DNA from: Bimuria novae-zelandiae CBS 107.79
Taxonomy: Eukaryota; Ascomycota; Dothideomycetes; Pleosporales; Didymosphaeriaceae
NCBI GenBank assembly: GCA_010015655.1
Contig: ML976749.1
Location: forward strand, 1 to 64,000
Length of the DNA stretch: 64,000 nt
Direction: 5' to 3'
How positions within the stretch are numbered: position 1 is the first letter of the stretch; each line of letters starts with the position of its first letter. Below the pieces are notes generated by a model. The model ran no database searches and had not been told where the DNA came from. It saw only the letters and a list, made by a program, of their open reading frames with translations. The position numbers and the translations under genes are program-made. Below, one piece after another: positions 20,569-31,282 of this stretch.

Positions 20569-22986
20569 ATGCCGTCCACATCTCCTCCCCCGCAGACGCC
20601 CACCATCCAGCGCCCCAACCCGTACGACGACGACGACGACTCGGATAGCGACGCCTCGCAAGTCACCCTGCAAAGGCGCTCGCCCCTGCCTCCGCGCGCC
20701 GTCAAGTCACCCCAGGCCGGCGACGCGACGCCCAACTACTCGCGCCCTTCACTCCAGCGCGACCGCGATGAGCAGTCCCACATCGGGTCCCAGCTAGGAC
20801 ACCGTCCGCGACAGCGCTCCCAGGGCTATTTCGAGCCGAGCCTGCCCTCGAACCACACCAGCATGTCCAACCTCGATGCCTCGCGTATCGCAGCCCAGAC
20901 AGCCATGCACCCCCAGCACATGCGCAAGCGCTCGACCACGATACCGGAGCCCGGAGGCACCACCCCCGCAGCACGAGGGCCCTCCAGCCCGCCGCCTATG
21001 CCGGGCCAGAATACAATGACTTTCAAGACAAACGGCATGACGTACAACAACGGTCTGATGGGCGGGAGCAGGATGGCAGCCACGTCCGCAGCGAACGCTG
21101 CATACCCGCGCAGTCCTCTGCATTCTCCGAACATGCAGCAACCGCCGGAGCTTGGGTCGCCGAGGCCGTCCACCATCGACCTGGCCCAGCCACCAAAGGC
21201 GAAAGAAAAGAGTAAGATGAAGTTGTTCTCGAAACCGCAAAAAATTAAGACAGACAAGACCATGGATGCCAAACATCAGGCCCTTCCGTCTCCGGGAAAG
21301 ATCGGAATCGGCATTCACAGTTCGCAGGCCCTGAATCGCATGATGATGAACCAGTCTCAGACGAGCTTGGTCGAGCCCAGCATCAGCAGCGGCGCATCCA
21401 TGTACTCTTCAACTGCTAACAACTCAACTTCCACATTGGTGCCTCGCAACGACTCATACTTGCCCACTGTGCACGAAAAGGACCGGGATAAGCACAAGCA
21501 CCATTTCCTATCACGACCAAAGAAGAAAGAAAAAGACGAGCACAGTCTCCCATTGTCCTCGGCGAGCAGCACTTCTCGGTTAGTCGACCCAAATCTGCCT
21601 CAGCCGTTGTACTCTTTCGCTGCCCCCGCATCACCCGGACATGCCAGCACCTTCGCCAACTCGGTGACTGGGCTGGACCTGAGGCATGGAGGACGTCACT
21701 TGAGGCGAGCGAAGAAAGAAGAGAAGGCTTACCTGGATGCGCAACTTGAGCCGACAAATCGAGATCGTAAACAGTCCTTTAGCACAGAGCGCTCAGAGTG
21801 GCCATCTATAGGCAGCGTTGGCGGAACGCCCATGGGCTCACTTGGACCATCACCTGGCGTGGGGATTTCACAGTCCAGTGACGCAATGCAAAGCCTCGCA
21901 CACTCGTTCAACATACCTGGGATTGGACCCGATGATGCGTGGCCGTTGTTGAAAGCAACTTTACTACTGATCTTTGCAGGCGAAGACCCGCGGCCACCAA
22001 TCGAAGACTTCAACATGCTTGTCATTGTCCACATCAAGCGGTGTATACAGAAGCGATCGCCCATTATTCTCATCGAAGACCTCAATGAACTCCTCATGAC
22101 TGGCTTCGGCTCCCTAGACCAGACGTTGAGGCACGTTCCTGACGACCGCCTTATACCGCATTTGGTTGAGATGTGGCTCGTTGTCTTTACCACCATCCTT
22201 CCCTTCATCCAAGCCGTATTCCTTCCACTAGATCTAGAGTTCCGCGGCTCGGGCATCATGTCATCTACAGCCGCAGCCGAATTCTGGGGTGTGAAGCTCC
22301 CTGATGAGATGAATACTAAATCTCCTGAAAACAAAAACATACCTATATTGGGTGAGCTGGACGTCAGACGGATCACACTCTTGATGTTCCGCGACACTGT
22401 CATCCTGCCACGCTACGACACGCTCATGGCCATATTCTCTCGTCTTTCACTGGAGAATCTCAATGCAGGCCTTGAGTCTCCATCTCCTATCCCAGACGCA
22501 CGTCCTGGGACCGCAGGCTCGGAGACAGCGCAGATAGGAAGCCTGCAATCTGCGTCGCACAGCTCCGGTGGCTACCTCGAATCGACAAACAGTATGACTT
22601 CGTCCACCTTCGCTTCTACCCGCTCCCGCGCTACGTCTAACACCTCCGCTGGTTCCTTCTCAGCGCACTCGATACACTCGAATCCATCCAACTTCCTCCA
22701 GCCAGGACAACACATACCAGCCTCACTTCGCACACAGCCGATGGACTCCGCTAAAGTCACCGAGACTGTGGGTAGGATGCTGCAGTGCGTCAGTGTATTG
22801 GTTAGTTTGCAGAGCGGTGATGATGCGCAGGAAAAGATGAGCAAGTTGACAAGAGAGTTGAAGTATAACTGGCTGGGCCGAGGTCGGACAGGAAGGCAAA
22901 GACACGGATTCGTCGGTGCGCGAAGAGGTGGAGCGGGCTTGAATCTAGCGGCCGGAGGAGTAAACGTGCCAGGCGTGGGAGCTTGA
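20569..22986 (+). CDS. HbrB-like protein (TORC2 subunit Bit61/PRR5 type)
   Basis: An intronless 805-aa frame. The first ~450 residues are low-complexity and Ser/Pro-rich with an acidic block (DDDDDSDSDAS) and basic Lys clusters (AKEKSKMKLFSKPQKIK), probably disordered and phosphorylated. The HbrB domain lies at about residues 455-632 (DDAWPLLKATLLLIFAGED, VIVHIKRCIQKRSPIILIED, LVEMWLVVFTTILPFIQAVF, RRITLLMFRDTVILPRYD). A Ser/Thr-rich stretch and a Gly/Arg-rich C-terminus (GRGRTGRQRHGFVGARRGG) end the protein. Family members (Aspergillus HbrB, yeast Bit61, human PRR5/Protor) belong to TOR complex 2 and affect polarity and branching. The C-terminal RGG-like tail is unusual. Confidence 0.88.
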   Translation: MPSTSPPPQTPTIQRPNPYDDDDDSDSDASQVTLQRRSPLPPRAVKSPQAGDATPNYSRPSLQRDRDEQSHIGSQLGHRPRQRSQGYFEPSLPSNHTSMSNLDASRIAAQTAMHPQHMRKRSTTIPEPGGTTPAARGPSSPPPMPGQNTMTFKTNGMTYNNGLMGGSRMAATSAANAAYPRSPLHSPNMQQPPELGSPRPSTIDLAQPPKAKEKSKMKLFSKPQKIKTDKTMDAKHQALPSPGKIGIGIHSSQALNRMMMNQSQTSLVEPSISSGASMYSSTANNSTSTLVPRNDSYLPTVHEKDRDKHKHHFLSRPKKKEKDEHSLPLSSASSTSRLVDPNLPQPLYSFAAPASPGHASTFANSVTGLDLRHGGRHLRRAKKEEKAYLDAQLEPTNRDRKQSFSTERSEWPSIGSVGGTPMGSLGPSPGVGISQSSDAMQSLAHSFNIPGIGPDDAWPLLKATLLLIFAGEDPRPPIEDFNMLVIVHIKRCIQKRSPIILIEDLNELLMTGFGSLDQTLRHVPDDRLIPHLVEMWLVVFTTILPFIQAVFLPLDLEFRGSGIMSSTAAAEFWGVKLPDEMNTKSPENKNIPILGELDVRRITLLMFRDTVILPRYDTLMAIFSRLSLENLNAGLESPSPIPDARPGTAGSETAQIGSLQSASHSSGGYLESTNSMTSSTFASTRSRATSNTSAGSFSAHSIHSNPSNFLQPGQHIPASLRTQPMDSAKVTETVGRMLQCVSVLVSLQSGDDAQEKMSKLTRELKYNWLGRGRTGRQRHGFVGARRGGAGLNLAAGGVNVPGVGA

Positions 22987-23378
22987 AAGAATCGTATGGA
23001 AGAAAGGCGTGGGTTGGGATGGTCATGATTTCAAGTGTGACGAGTCTTCGCATTGGGATGGCGTATATGCATTGGATTTGGTATACGTGAAACTATTTGA
23101 GGTAAAAGAGATGGGCTGGATGACTGGTTCGGTACGACGATGGTGTACGATACAATACCTCTGTTTTTCAGCGATCAATGGACCTGTTCTTCTTCCAGCT
23201 CCATCATCCATTTTTACTCCACAAGCGCCCCTCTTTCGGACAAAAAAACGAACTACAGTCATGACCATGTACCTTTGGTCAATCGGCCTGACGCCTTCCA
23301 GGCTGGGGAGTGGCTGCGATGGGAGGGTGTGGTTGTTCATGATTTCCTATGATGGTCAGCTAAGGAAGTGAACAGTGG
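22987..23378. other. Intergenic
   Basis: 3' flank of the HbrB-like gene and of the small minus-strand ORF. Nothing else recognised. Confidence 0.35.
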
Positions 23379-23519
23379 TTAGGCTCGTCTACGTAAAGCT
23401 AGTCTTGGTACGATGAGGTGCAAGAATGCGCCGGCGAGGGAGGCGAGGATCATAGTGAGGAATTGGAGGAGAGCGAGGATGTCTTGGCGGGACCAGTCGC
23501 TAGTGTGGATGGTGTCCAT
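23379..23519 (-). CDS. Small membrane protein, 46 aa (hypothetical)
   Basis: ATG at 23519, TAA at 23381-23379. The N-terminus DWSRQDILALLQ is followed by one hydrophobic segment (FLTMILASLAGAFLHLIV) and a basic tail (RLALRRRA), the arrangement of a single-pass membrane peptide. A related but broken copy lies at 25195-25296 and shares the order WSRQD(I/V)L(A/S)LL. The shared motif is the only evidence that this short frame is a real gene. Function unknown. Confidence 0.5.
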   Translation of the reverse strand: MDTIHTSDWSRQDILALLQFLTMILASLAGAFLHLIVPRLALRRRA

Positions 23520-25194
23520 TTTGAGTTTGAGTCTGAGTTATGAATGATATGATAGATGAGTTTTTATGCAGGTGGAAAATATGTTTTGCTGTGTTGAAGA
23601 TATTGAAGTGCAAGTGAATGGATATGGAAGGACGCGGATTGTAATTCAGTTGGACGGAATAGAAGTATCGTTGGATTGAATGCGACTAAACGGAGCGCCT
23701 GCAGTGGGCAGACCGGGGGCAGACCGGGGGTTCCCTGCTAGTGGACAGACGGGGTCGGTGCTCCGTTCAAAAGCTGCGTCAAAGTGGATATGAAAGAGTG
23801 TCAAGCCTGTCATTACTTCAGCCAACAGCGGCGATAGTATGCATGAGACTAGGCGCAATGCGTATCCTGCCTGCCGCAGTCCCAGAACACGCCTGCCAGA
23901 CACCAGACCGCGCGCCATTCTCACCGGGGCCAATTGGCATACTGCTCGCGCGACGATCCATGCTCAAACACACCAATACAGCAGCTCTACGAAGGTTGAC
24001 AGCTGAGGTGCGTGAATAGACCCTTGGGATCGCTGCTGGGCGTGCGGGCGGGCTAGTGAGATGCCACAAGTATGTTCTGGCATGGCGCTCTGTAGCCCAG
24101 AATCATCCCGAGGGTGAAGCTGTCTCCGGTTAAGCGGCTGACACTGGTTGATGCTTCAACGGATTGCCATCCTAGTTGTCAGGCACACAAGGCTGAGAAA
24201 CTGGAAGATCGCCCATTTCACTGGTGGGAGCTGCAGGATAGGCTTAGTGCTCCGCATCGTGTACAGAATGGGAGGCGCATCGTAGTCGGGGTCATCGTTA
24301 TGCCATTGGTAACGGTTTGCGTAGTCGATGAAGAGTACTGCTGCGCGGTAATGGTGTACATGATTCAACTTTGGAGATTTGCAAGCTTAGTGCTTCGCAT
24401 CGTGTACAGAATGGCAAGCCCGTTCTATTCGGGGTCATCGTTATGCCATTGGTAGCGGTTTTAGAAGTCGATGAAGAGTACTGCTGGCTTTTCTTTCATT
24501 GTCTGCAACGACCTGAACAGATCATGCGACACACAGCAACACGGTAATAGTGCACACGATTATTACGGCCTGTTTCTATCCTGTAATGCAGGAAAATTCA
24601 GATAAAATCAATTGTATAATTCTGAGCATGTTACAAGAGAACGTGGAGACTGGGGGGGAAAATTGCATGATCGAGCTTTTGGCTATGGCAAGGAAATAGA
24701 TAGTATTGTAGATGATAGACCCGCGTGTGTAGTCGAATTGAAACATCAAGTAGCATGCAGAGATAGTTCATATATAGTGGCACATGATTCCCACTGCTTC
24801 TTTTACAATGGCCGGCTTCCTGCATGGCACACAATCATCATCCTAGGATTAAGAAGGTTCACGAGCCATCGAGAACTTGCATTCCACATCTAATCATTAC
24901 GTAACGCTCGACTGTGAATTTTCAAACCCTTACGCGGTTTCTTCAATCCCAGCACATCATTGTGAACCCGAATGACAGGCCACCCATCACCCAGCTACCC
25001 AGCCAGTGTCTGATTGGTGGACACGTGAGGCGGGTGTTCGTGTTCATTGCGATCGCGAAAACGGTAGTGCACTGCCTTTTGTTAATCCTATCCTCGAATC
25101 TCTGTTGAAAAGCAAGATACTCACACAGTATAGGTTTCATGATAAATAAATGCCATAAGTAAGAGACGAAATGCAACACGAGCATGGCGAGAAG
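23520..25194. other. Long non-coding stretch with local duplications
   Basis: No convincing gene. It contains an imperfect direct duplication (24239-24480, listed separately) and a short duplication of GGGGGCAGACCG near 23710-23732. The open frames here are short and lack codon or domain support. Confidence 0.4.
24239..24480. repeat. Imperfect tandem duplication, two ~95-125 bp units
   Basis: Units at about 24239-24340 and 24385-24480 share GCATCGTGTACAGAATGG, GGGGTCATCGTTATGCCATT and TCGATGAAGAGTACTGCTG. A fragment of the following sequence (cggtaatggtgtac / cggtaatagtgcac) also recurs near 24541. Differences are mainly transitions. No coding function is evident. Confidence 0.7.
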
Positions 25195-25296
25195 TTAGAG
25201 TAGCGAGAGGACGTCCTGGCGTGACCACGGGCTTGATGCGATGGAGGAAGTATCATGGCGCGAGCATGAGTTTGGTGCGTCTTTCGTGGGTTCCAT
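25195..25296 (-). pseudogene. Decayed relative of the 46-aa membrane protein
   Basis: ATG at 25296; 33 codons (MEPTKDAPNS..., ending SSPWSRQDVLSLL), then TAA at 25197-25195. The intact relative at 23379-23519 has Gln at the matching place (LLQ), so a CAA-to-TAA transition explains the stop. The same frame continues with LLAMLVLHFVSYLW, another hydrophobic segment. Confidence 0.45.
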
Positions 25297-26585
25297 AATT
25301 CATATGGTATATGAATGATTATAAACCAAATGGTAAAGTGCGGGGGTATTGATATGTTCCGATGTAAAGAGAATGAGGGTCGATGCGAAAGTCGAAGGTT
25401 TGAAATATTAACGGTGCAGTTCTACTCCTGATTTACGGCGCAATTGTATCAGCGTTCGGCCACCCCTGCTCCTTGTGGCTTAGACTCCCGTGACGCTGCC
25501 TAGGAACACTTCCAGTCTAGTTCACTTCATAAAAAGGTCTAGCGTACCTTCCTTTTTCGGCTGAAATGACCATTTTCAGGACACTATCAAAAGCGATATT
25601 TTTCAGATCAACTACGCTAAGGAGAACGTCCTGAGAGCGCGAAGATATCGCAATACTAACGTATATCAATTTTGCAGGCGATTTATTGATATGTAGAATG
25701 TCATAAGTGAACTTGTTGCCTCCATGAAACCGCCATGATAAGCGCTTGCGCTTTGCCGGGATTTGACTTGTTTGATATGTAGACTGCTGTAATTCATCAT
25801 CCCCAAACGAGGTTGATGACTTCTTGTGATCACATGCCTATCGCAGCCTACACATATTCTGGTCTGCTTACAGTTTGGAAAAACGCTTCGCGTCATTAGC
25901 TAAAATCTCCCGTAAATCAATGAGTGAGCGAAGCTTCAGCATAGTATCACACTTGATAGTCCTCCATGGAATTTAGTAATCTCAACCTCCCAGGTGTCAG
26001 CTCTTGTCTTCCCCGTCGCCTAGTCTTTCTAACTAAACTCCAGGCCTGCAATGCACGCTTATTTAGTTGTAGCGAAGAAGGCATCGTATCGAAGGACGGT
26101 CACTTGGTAGGTCCTTTAAAAGTCGTTTCTTTTGTGAACCAGGTAAAATGGTGATTGAGCTGCGTACGAGAGAACATAAGCGTTTAGGAAACCCACTGTT
26201 CAGAAGATGGCTACGAATCCGTTGGCTACATAGCCAGGTCGTCCCGCACCCTCTGGAGGCAATTTTGGATAGATCACTTCGCACAAAGGCGTATTAGCTG
26301 CCCACAATGGCTCGACGGAACGCAACCCAGGGTACCTTAGGACTGGGTTTCGATTAGTCGTAAGGATACCCTGTTAATGACATAATCGAGCTCGGTCTAT
26401 CGTTTGATATACAAATGGATATGGTATGTTTCTTTTTGCGTATCGAAAACTGCCCAGTAACGTTATCTCTTTAGGTTCTTAATATAGTGATGGAATTGGC
26501 CGGTGAAGGGAATCGTGGGTAAAAAGACTGTGTGGGTTAGTGCGCAGTAACAGCTTTCATTTGTGTAAGTGTGGACTATTGGTGG
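25297..26585. other. Non-coding flank of the TE island
   Basis: No gene recognised. A segment near 25720-25775 resembles 3695-3750 (ordered shared words around GCGCTTGCGCT), possibly a relic of a dispersed repeat. Confidence 0.35.
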
Positions 26586-26603
26586 TTTCGTAAAATCCCG
26601 CTA

Positions 26604-26890
26604 TCGGTGATTCTGGAAATACCTGCTCGACCCACTTAAGGCGTATTTCTCATCAGACTGCGCGTATTTTCTGTTCTGGTCTCCTTTTTTTCGCTTTTCT
26701 CTCCACCACACAAGGAACTTTGGATAATAATATACTAAAAGTAGATAAAGGGCTTCTATAGAGTTATAAGTACCCCCCTTAAATTTTTTAGAAGATTTAA
26801 GTTTTTTGCGTTCAAGAAAATACAAGAAAAGGAAGGATTGACGATGACTGGCTGGCTCTGTGGGTCGAGCAGGTATTTCCGAAACGATAA
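26604..26890. mobile_element. MITE-like short element
   Basis: A 21-bp perfect inverted repeat at 26615-26635 and 26860-26880 (core GAAATACCTGCTCGACCC) bounds a non-coding AT-rich interior. The outer few bases are less alike. TA lies on both sides (26602-26603 and 26891-26892). It appears to be the first insertion into the Tc1-like repeat. Confidence 0.65.
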
Positions 26891-26892
26891 TA

Positions 26893-29004
26893 ACGTGTCT
26901 GTGCGCGTGCCGAGCCACTTCGCGTAACGAGCCACCCAACACCTAAAGACTGAATGACTCACTAACTTTGACGCGTCGTAACTCCACTAATATGGGGGCA
27001 ATTGAAGATGCGATTGAAGCTATTCAATCTTTGGATCTAGGAGAAAAATTTTTATATAGAAAAATAGCGGCTACCTATGGTGTAGATCGGACTACGTTGT
27101 CCCGAAGACACAAGCGCGTTCAGGCCCCAAATGAAGCCAAGAATATCAACCAGCAGAAACTTACACTACAACAAGAGCAGGAGCTTGTACAATATATTAA
27201 AGGACTCACAAAGAGATATACACCTCCTACTAGAGAGATGATACAGAATTTTGCCTCTATAATAGCAAAGGAGCCAGTCAGCGAGAGCTAGGTTACCCGC
27301 TTTATTAACCGACACAGCATTTATCTCATCTCCCAATAGACCGTCGGGATAGACAACAATCGCCATAAAGCTAATTTAGTGGATAAATATTACCTCTATT
27401 TTAACCTTCTACATAGTAAGATAGATGAATATCGCATAGATCCTTGTTATATCTACAATATGGATGAAAAAGGCGTCCTGATCGGTATTATTAGTAGATT
27501 AAAGAGAATATTCAGCAGACGAATGTGGGAGAAGAAGGAGGTTAGGGCATTACTCTAAGATGGCAATCGCGCATGGATCACGCTCCTGGCATGTATCTAC
27601 GCTGATGGATCAGCTCTGCCGCTAAGCCTTATTTATGAGGCCGCCAATAAGGGCATCCAATCAAGCTGGGTAGAGGATATCAAGGCAGGAGAACATGAAG
27701 TCTTTATTACCTTATCATCCTCTGGCTGGACGAACAACGATATCGGGCTTGCCTGGCTTAAGCAGGTGTTCGATCGCTATATAAAAGAGAAGACTCGATA
27801 ATTATATCGTTTTTTAATTGTAGACGGCCATGGATCTTATGTTACTATAGACTTTATTAACTATTATAATAAGTATAGGATCCTGCTTGCTGTCCTGCCT
27901 CCTTACTTAACTTATACGCTTTAGCCACTTAATGTTGCAATGTTTAAGCCTCTATTAACAGCATACTTAGCAGAGCTATTACGATACCTTTATAGAAGCT
28001 AAGGCCTAGCTTCTATTACTAAAGACGACTTCTTCCCCTTATTCTGGAATGCGTAGAAGGCCTCCTTTAAGGAATTAACTATCCTTAGCTCTTTTAGAGC
28101 CATAGGCATATTGCCACCTAATCCTAATCCTATCCTGGATAGGTTCGCCCAGGATTAAGAATTAGGCGATAACTCCTTATCAGGGCTTAGCGATCATGAC
28201 TGGAGAAAGATGGATAGGCTTGTACAATTAGTAGTAAAGGATTAGGGTAGTTAAGATACAAAGAAGCTTCGTCAATCGCTCCACTACCTATCTATCTAAA
28301 ATAAGCTACTTAAGCATAAGATGGATAGGATTAAGCAGGCACTATCTATTAAGAAGAAGCGTAAAAAGAAGGGCAAGACTCTAGATCTCTAATAGCGCTA
28401 GGAGTATTAGAGTAGGGCTATCTTATAGTTACTAAGGAAGGTGAGGGAGGCACGTGTTTGTTAATTTATTAAGGAATAAGAGGATAAGCAGCAGCAGCTT
28501 TAAAAAGCAAAAATAGTAGAGCTAAAGAAGGCAGCTAAGCTATATAAGGAGAAAATATAGCAGGAAAAGCGTAATGCGCGAGAGGTAGCTAAGAAGGCGA
28601 AGGAGAAGGAGAGGGCTGAAAAGGCAGCTTAGCGCGTTGCCCAGAAGTCTGCCCGCGACGTAGAAAAAGCTCTACAACTATCCTAAAGGTGTAAGAGAAA
28701 GGCTTCTCAGCCATCTGCACAGAGCAAAAAGCGTCCAAAACGTGTTGTTAATGCTATAGATGTTGGGGAGGCCTCAGAGGGCGCATCTGCTGCCTTGAGC
28801 AAATCTACACGCAGCGGCCGCGACATTAAGCTTCTAAATAGATTTAAGTAGTGCAAATTAATCGCAGCTATCGATTAACTACCCTAGTAGAAAATCTTAT
28901 AATAATATTATTTGTAGGTGGTTTAGCAGCCTTATTCTTGCATGAGCTGTTATAGTGTTGGGTGGCTCGACACGCGAAGTGGCTCGGCACGCGCACGGAC
29001 ACGT
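26893..29004 (+). mobile_element. Pogo-like element 1
   Basis: The inverted repeats of ~48 bp begin ACGTGTCTGTGCGCGTGCCG at 26893 and end at 29004, flanked by TA at 26891-26892 and 29005-29006. The repeat carries the word CGAGCCAC twice. Length is 2112 bp. Confidence 0.9.
26992..28850 (+). pseudogene. Pogo transposase of element 1
   Basis: Starts MGAIEDAIEAIQSLDLGEKF (26992), with a helix-turn-helix (YRKIAATYGVDRTTLSRRHK) and a catalytic segment YNMDEKGVLIG near 27460. The second Asp is in IVDGHGSYVT near 27820. A long Lys/Glu-rich C-terminal coiled region ends STRSGRDIKLLNRFK. First stop is a TAG at 27289; about fifteen more follow, mostly TAG. It is the least damaged pogo copy in the island. 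Confidence 0.8.
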
Positions 29005-29006
29005 TA

Positions 29007-31141
29007 CCGTGTCTGTGCGCGCAACGCCCGACTTCGCGCAACGCCCGACTTGGCAGTATGTTAGCGATTGCAAACATGAAGCTCTACAGCTACGTAAAAA
29101 ATAGATTATTACGAGATTTTTTGTTAGAGCACTTTCTGAATTCATGCAACAATTTTATCTTATATATACTATTTTAGCTAATTAATAGGGCGGCCGCAAG
29201 AGTTAATTATAGTAGGTTATACAGCCGGAGCGACATTAGACAACGCGCTAGCTATAGCAGCCCTAGCACGCTACACACGCTTCTAATTTCTAATTATTAG
29301 CTTTAAAACCTTCCTATTGCCTCTTTAAGATAATTATAGAGCTTTTTAAGCGTTATAAGCTTCCTTTTAGCGTCGTTTTTTAGCTGCGCGTTTAGCCTTT
29401 TTAGTAGCTAGCTTAGCTAGTTCCTTCTTACGTACTAATTTAGCTACCTCTCTTTCTACACGCCTCTTATCCTTTAGCCTTTCCTTAAGTAGCTTATTAT
29501 TATATTAAATTTACTTTTTATTAGCTTTTGCAAGCTCCTCTTAACGCTTAACGTCCTTAAATACTTTATATTTTACTTCTGCCTCCTTCCGTGCACGTGG
29601 TGACTAGAAAATAGCACCTCTATAGTACTCCTCGTGTTGCTGCAAAGGCAAAACCTTCCTCTTTATAAAGGCCTTCTTTTTCTCCCTTAGGGCATCCTTT
29701 ACACCCTCTAATTCATGGTAGATAAGCTTATTCTAAGCCACTAGGTGGTGGAGGGTGCGGAGAACTTTTTTTAACTCGTAAAAGTGCACATCCTTTACAG
29801 ATTTGCGTACTAGCGTTTCCACTTTAGGCCAGTCCCCCCCAGAGTAACATGAACCTAATGTCTTAGATAACTAGGAGCTATCTAGTGTTAATGTTCTAAA
29901 TCTTTAGAGTATTCTTTTAGGATTAAGTAGTAATATGCCAGTAGCTTTAAATAAGCTAAGAACTAACTCTTAGGTAAATGTATTTAACTAGGCGGCCTAG
30001 AATATTAAAAAGAAGTCCTCTTTTTTAATAGGGATCTATCTAAGTGTTATATAGAGGCGATTTATAAGTTCCTAGGAGTAATTTGTTGCTAAAGGACTAA
30101 AGCCGACTGTATCTAATAGCTAGAGCGTATGAGTTGAATGTGGAGGAAAGATACATAGTAGTATCTTATTGTCATCGCAGAACCTGATAAAATCTATCGT
30201 TACATGGCTGTCGTGACTATCTACTATTAATAATCGCCATCTCCTTCGTGCTTTAGGTTTAGTGTAATAATTAAACACCTGCTTAAGCCACGCAAGGCCA
30301 ATATTATTATTTGTCTAGCCTGTAGGTAAGGTTATAAAATGGACTTAATAAGTTCCTAGGTAGATATCTTTAACCTAGCTAGCTTGTACATCTCCTTTCT
30401 TTGCTGGATATATAACAGATGGCGGTAATGTACTTCCATTAGCGCAAATTAACGCCAGCACTATTACCTAGACGCAAGATCTATTCTAGAGAGCTAAACT
30501 AACGCGTTTATGTTTATATGCGTCTTTACTAAAGACTCTTTTTAACCTGCTAATCACTCTAATTGCGAAGCCCTTTTCATCTATGTTATATGTTTCTGAC
30601 GGCTGTATATCGTATTCGGATATTTTATGTTACAGAAGGTCAAAATACAAGCTATATTTAGCGACTAAATTAGCGTTGTAGCGTATAGAGTCTATTGCCA
30701 GCGCCTATTAAGATATAAGCTTATTCTTATTACGGTTAATAAAGCGCGTAACCTAGCTTTCGGAGACGTCCTTAGTAGCTAATTTAGACACAAAATTTCG
30801 TATTATAGATCTCGTAGGTGGTAGGCGTCGCTCGGTAAGCTCCTTTATATACCTCACAAGCTCAGCTTCTTAGTGTGGGCTAAGTGTACACTAGTTAGAG
30901 TCCTTAGTAACGCGTGGGCGCTGCACGCGTCGGTGTCGGCGCAATAAGGTTGTGCGATCAACGCCGTACATTTTTACTACTTTTACATATTCGAATTTTT
31001 CGCCTAAAGCTAGGCTATCGATGTATGTAATCGCTTCGTCAATGGCTGGCATGATGGTGGAGTTGTGTGATGTGGAAGATGTGTGCAAAATGGCTGGGGT
31101 CGGGCGTTGCGCGAAGTCGGGCGTTGCGCGCACAGACACGG
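29007..31141 (-). mobile_element. Pogo-like element 2, abutting element 1 through one shared TA
   Basis: The inverted repeats begin CCGTGTCTGTGCGCGC at 29007 and end at 31141. Flanking TA sites are 29005-29006 (shared with element 1) and 31142-31143. Each repeat contains a perfect 17-bp tandem duplication (left: 29018-29034 and 29035-29051). Length is 2135 bp. Confidence 0.9.
29240..31052 (-). pseudogene. Pogo transposase of element 2
   Basis: Starts MPAIDEAITYIDSLALGEKF at 31052, with helix-turn-helix VKMYGVDRTTLLRRHRR. It is open for about 54 codons, then many stops. Reverse-strand remnants of the DDE part lie near 30190-30590. Not functional. Confidence 0.75.
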
Positions 31142-31282
31142 TACACATGTGATCTGGGCGCTTGTTAGGTAATCGCTTCCTGCGCGTCATTTGACCCCAC
31201 CTATTTTTCCGTACAATCGGATGCCGTACATGAATTCATTCCCCTAAACAATACCCTGCTATTATCCTTAAGGGTTATCGTG

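Noticed and set aside
21729..22403. 224-codon minus-strand frame opposite the HbrB domain
   Set aside because: Antisense shadow of a conserved domain; composition follows the sense codons.
23820..24070. Possible coding frames on both strands near 23.8-24.1 kb
   Set aside because: No start, intron or motif support; overlapping frames on both strands reflect GC-rich sequence.
29018..29051. Direct repeats as a CRISPR array
   Set aside because: Only two abutting units with no spacer, inside a eukaryotic transposon repeat.
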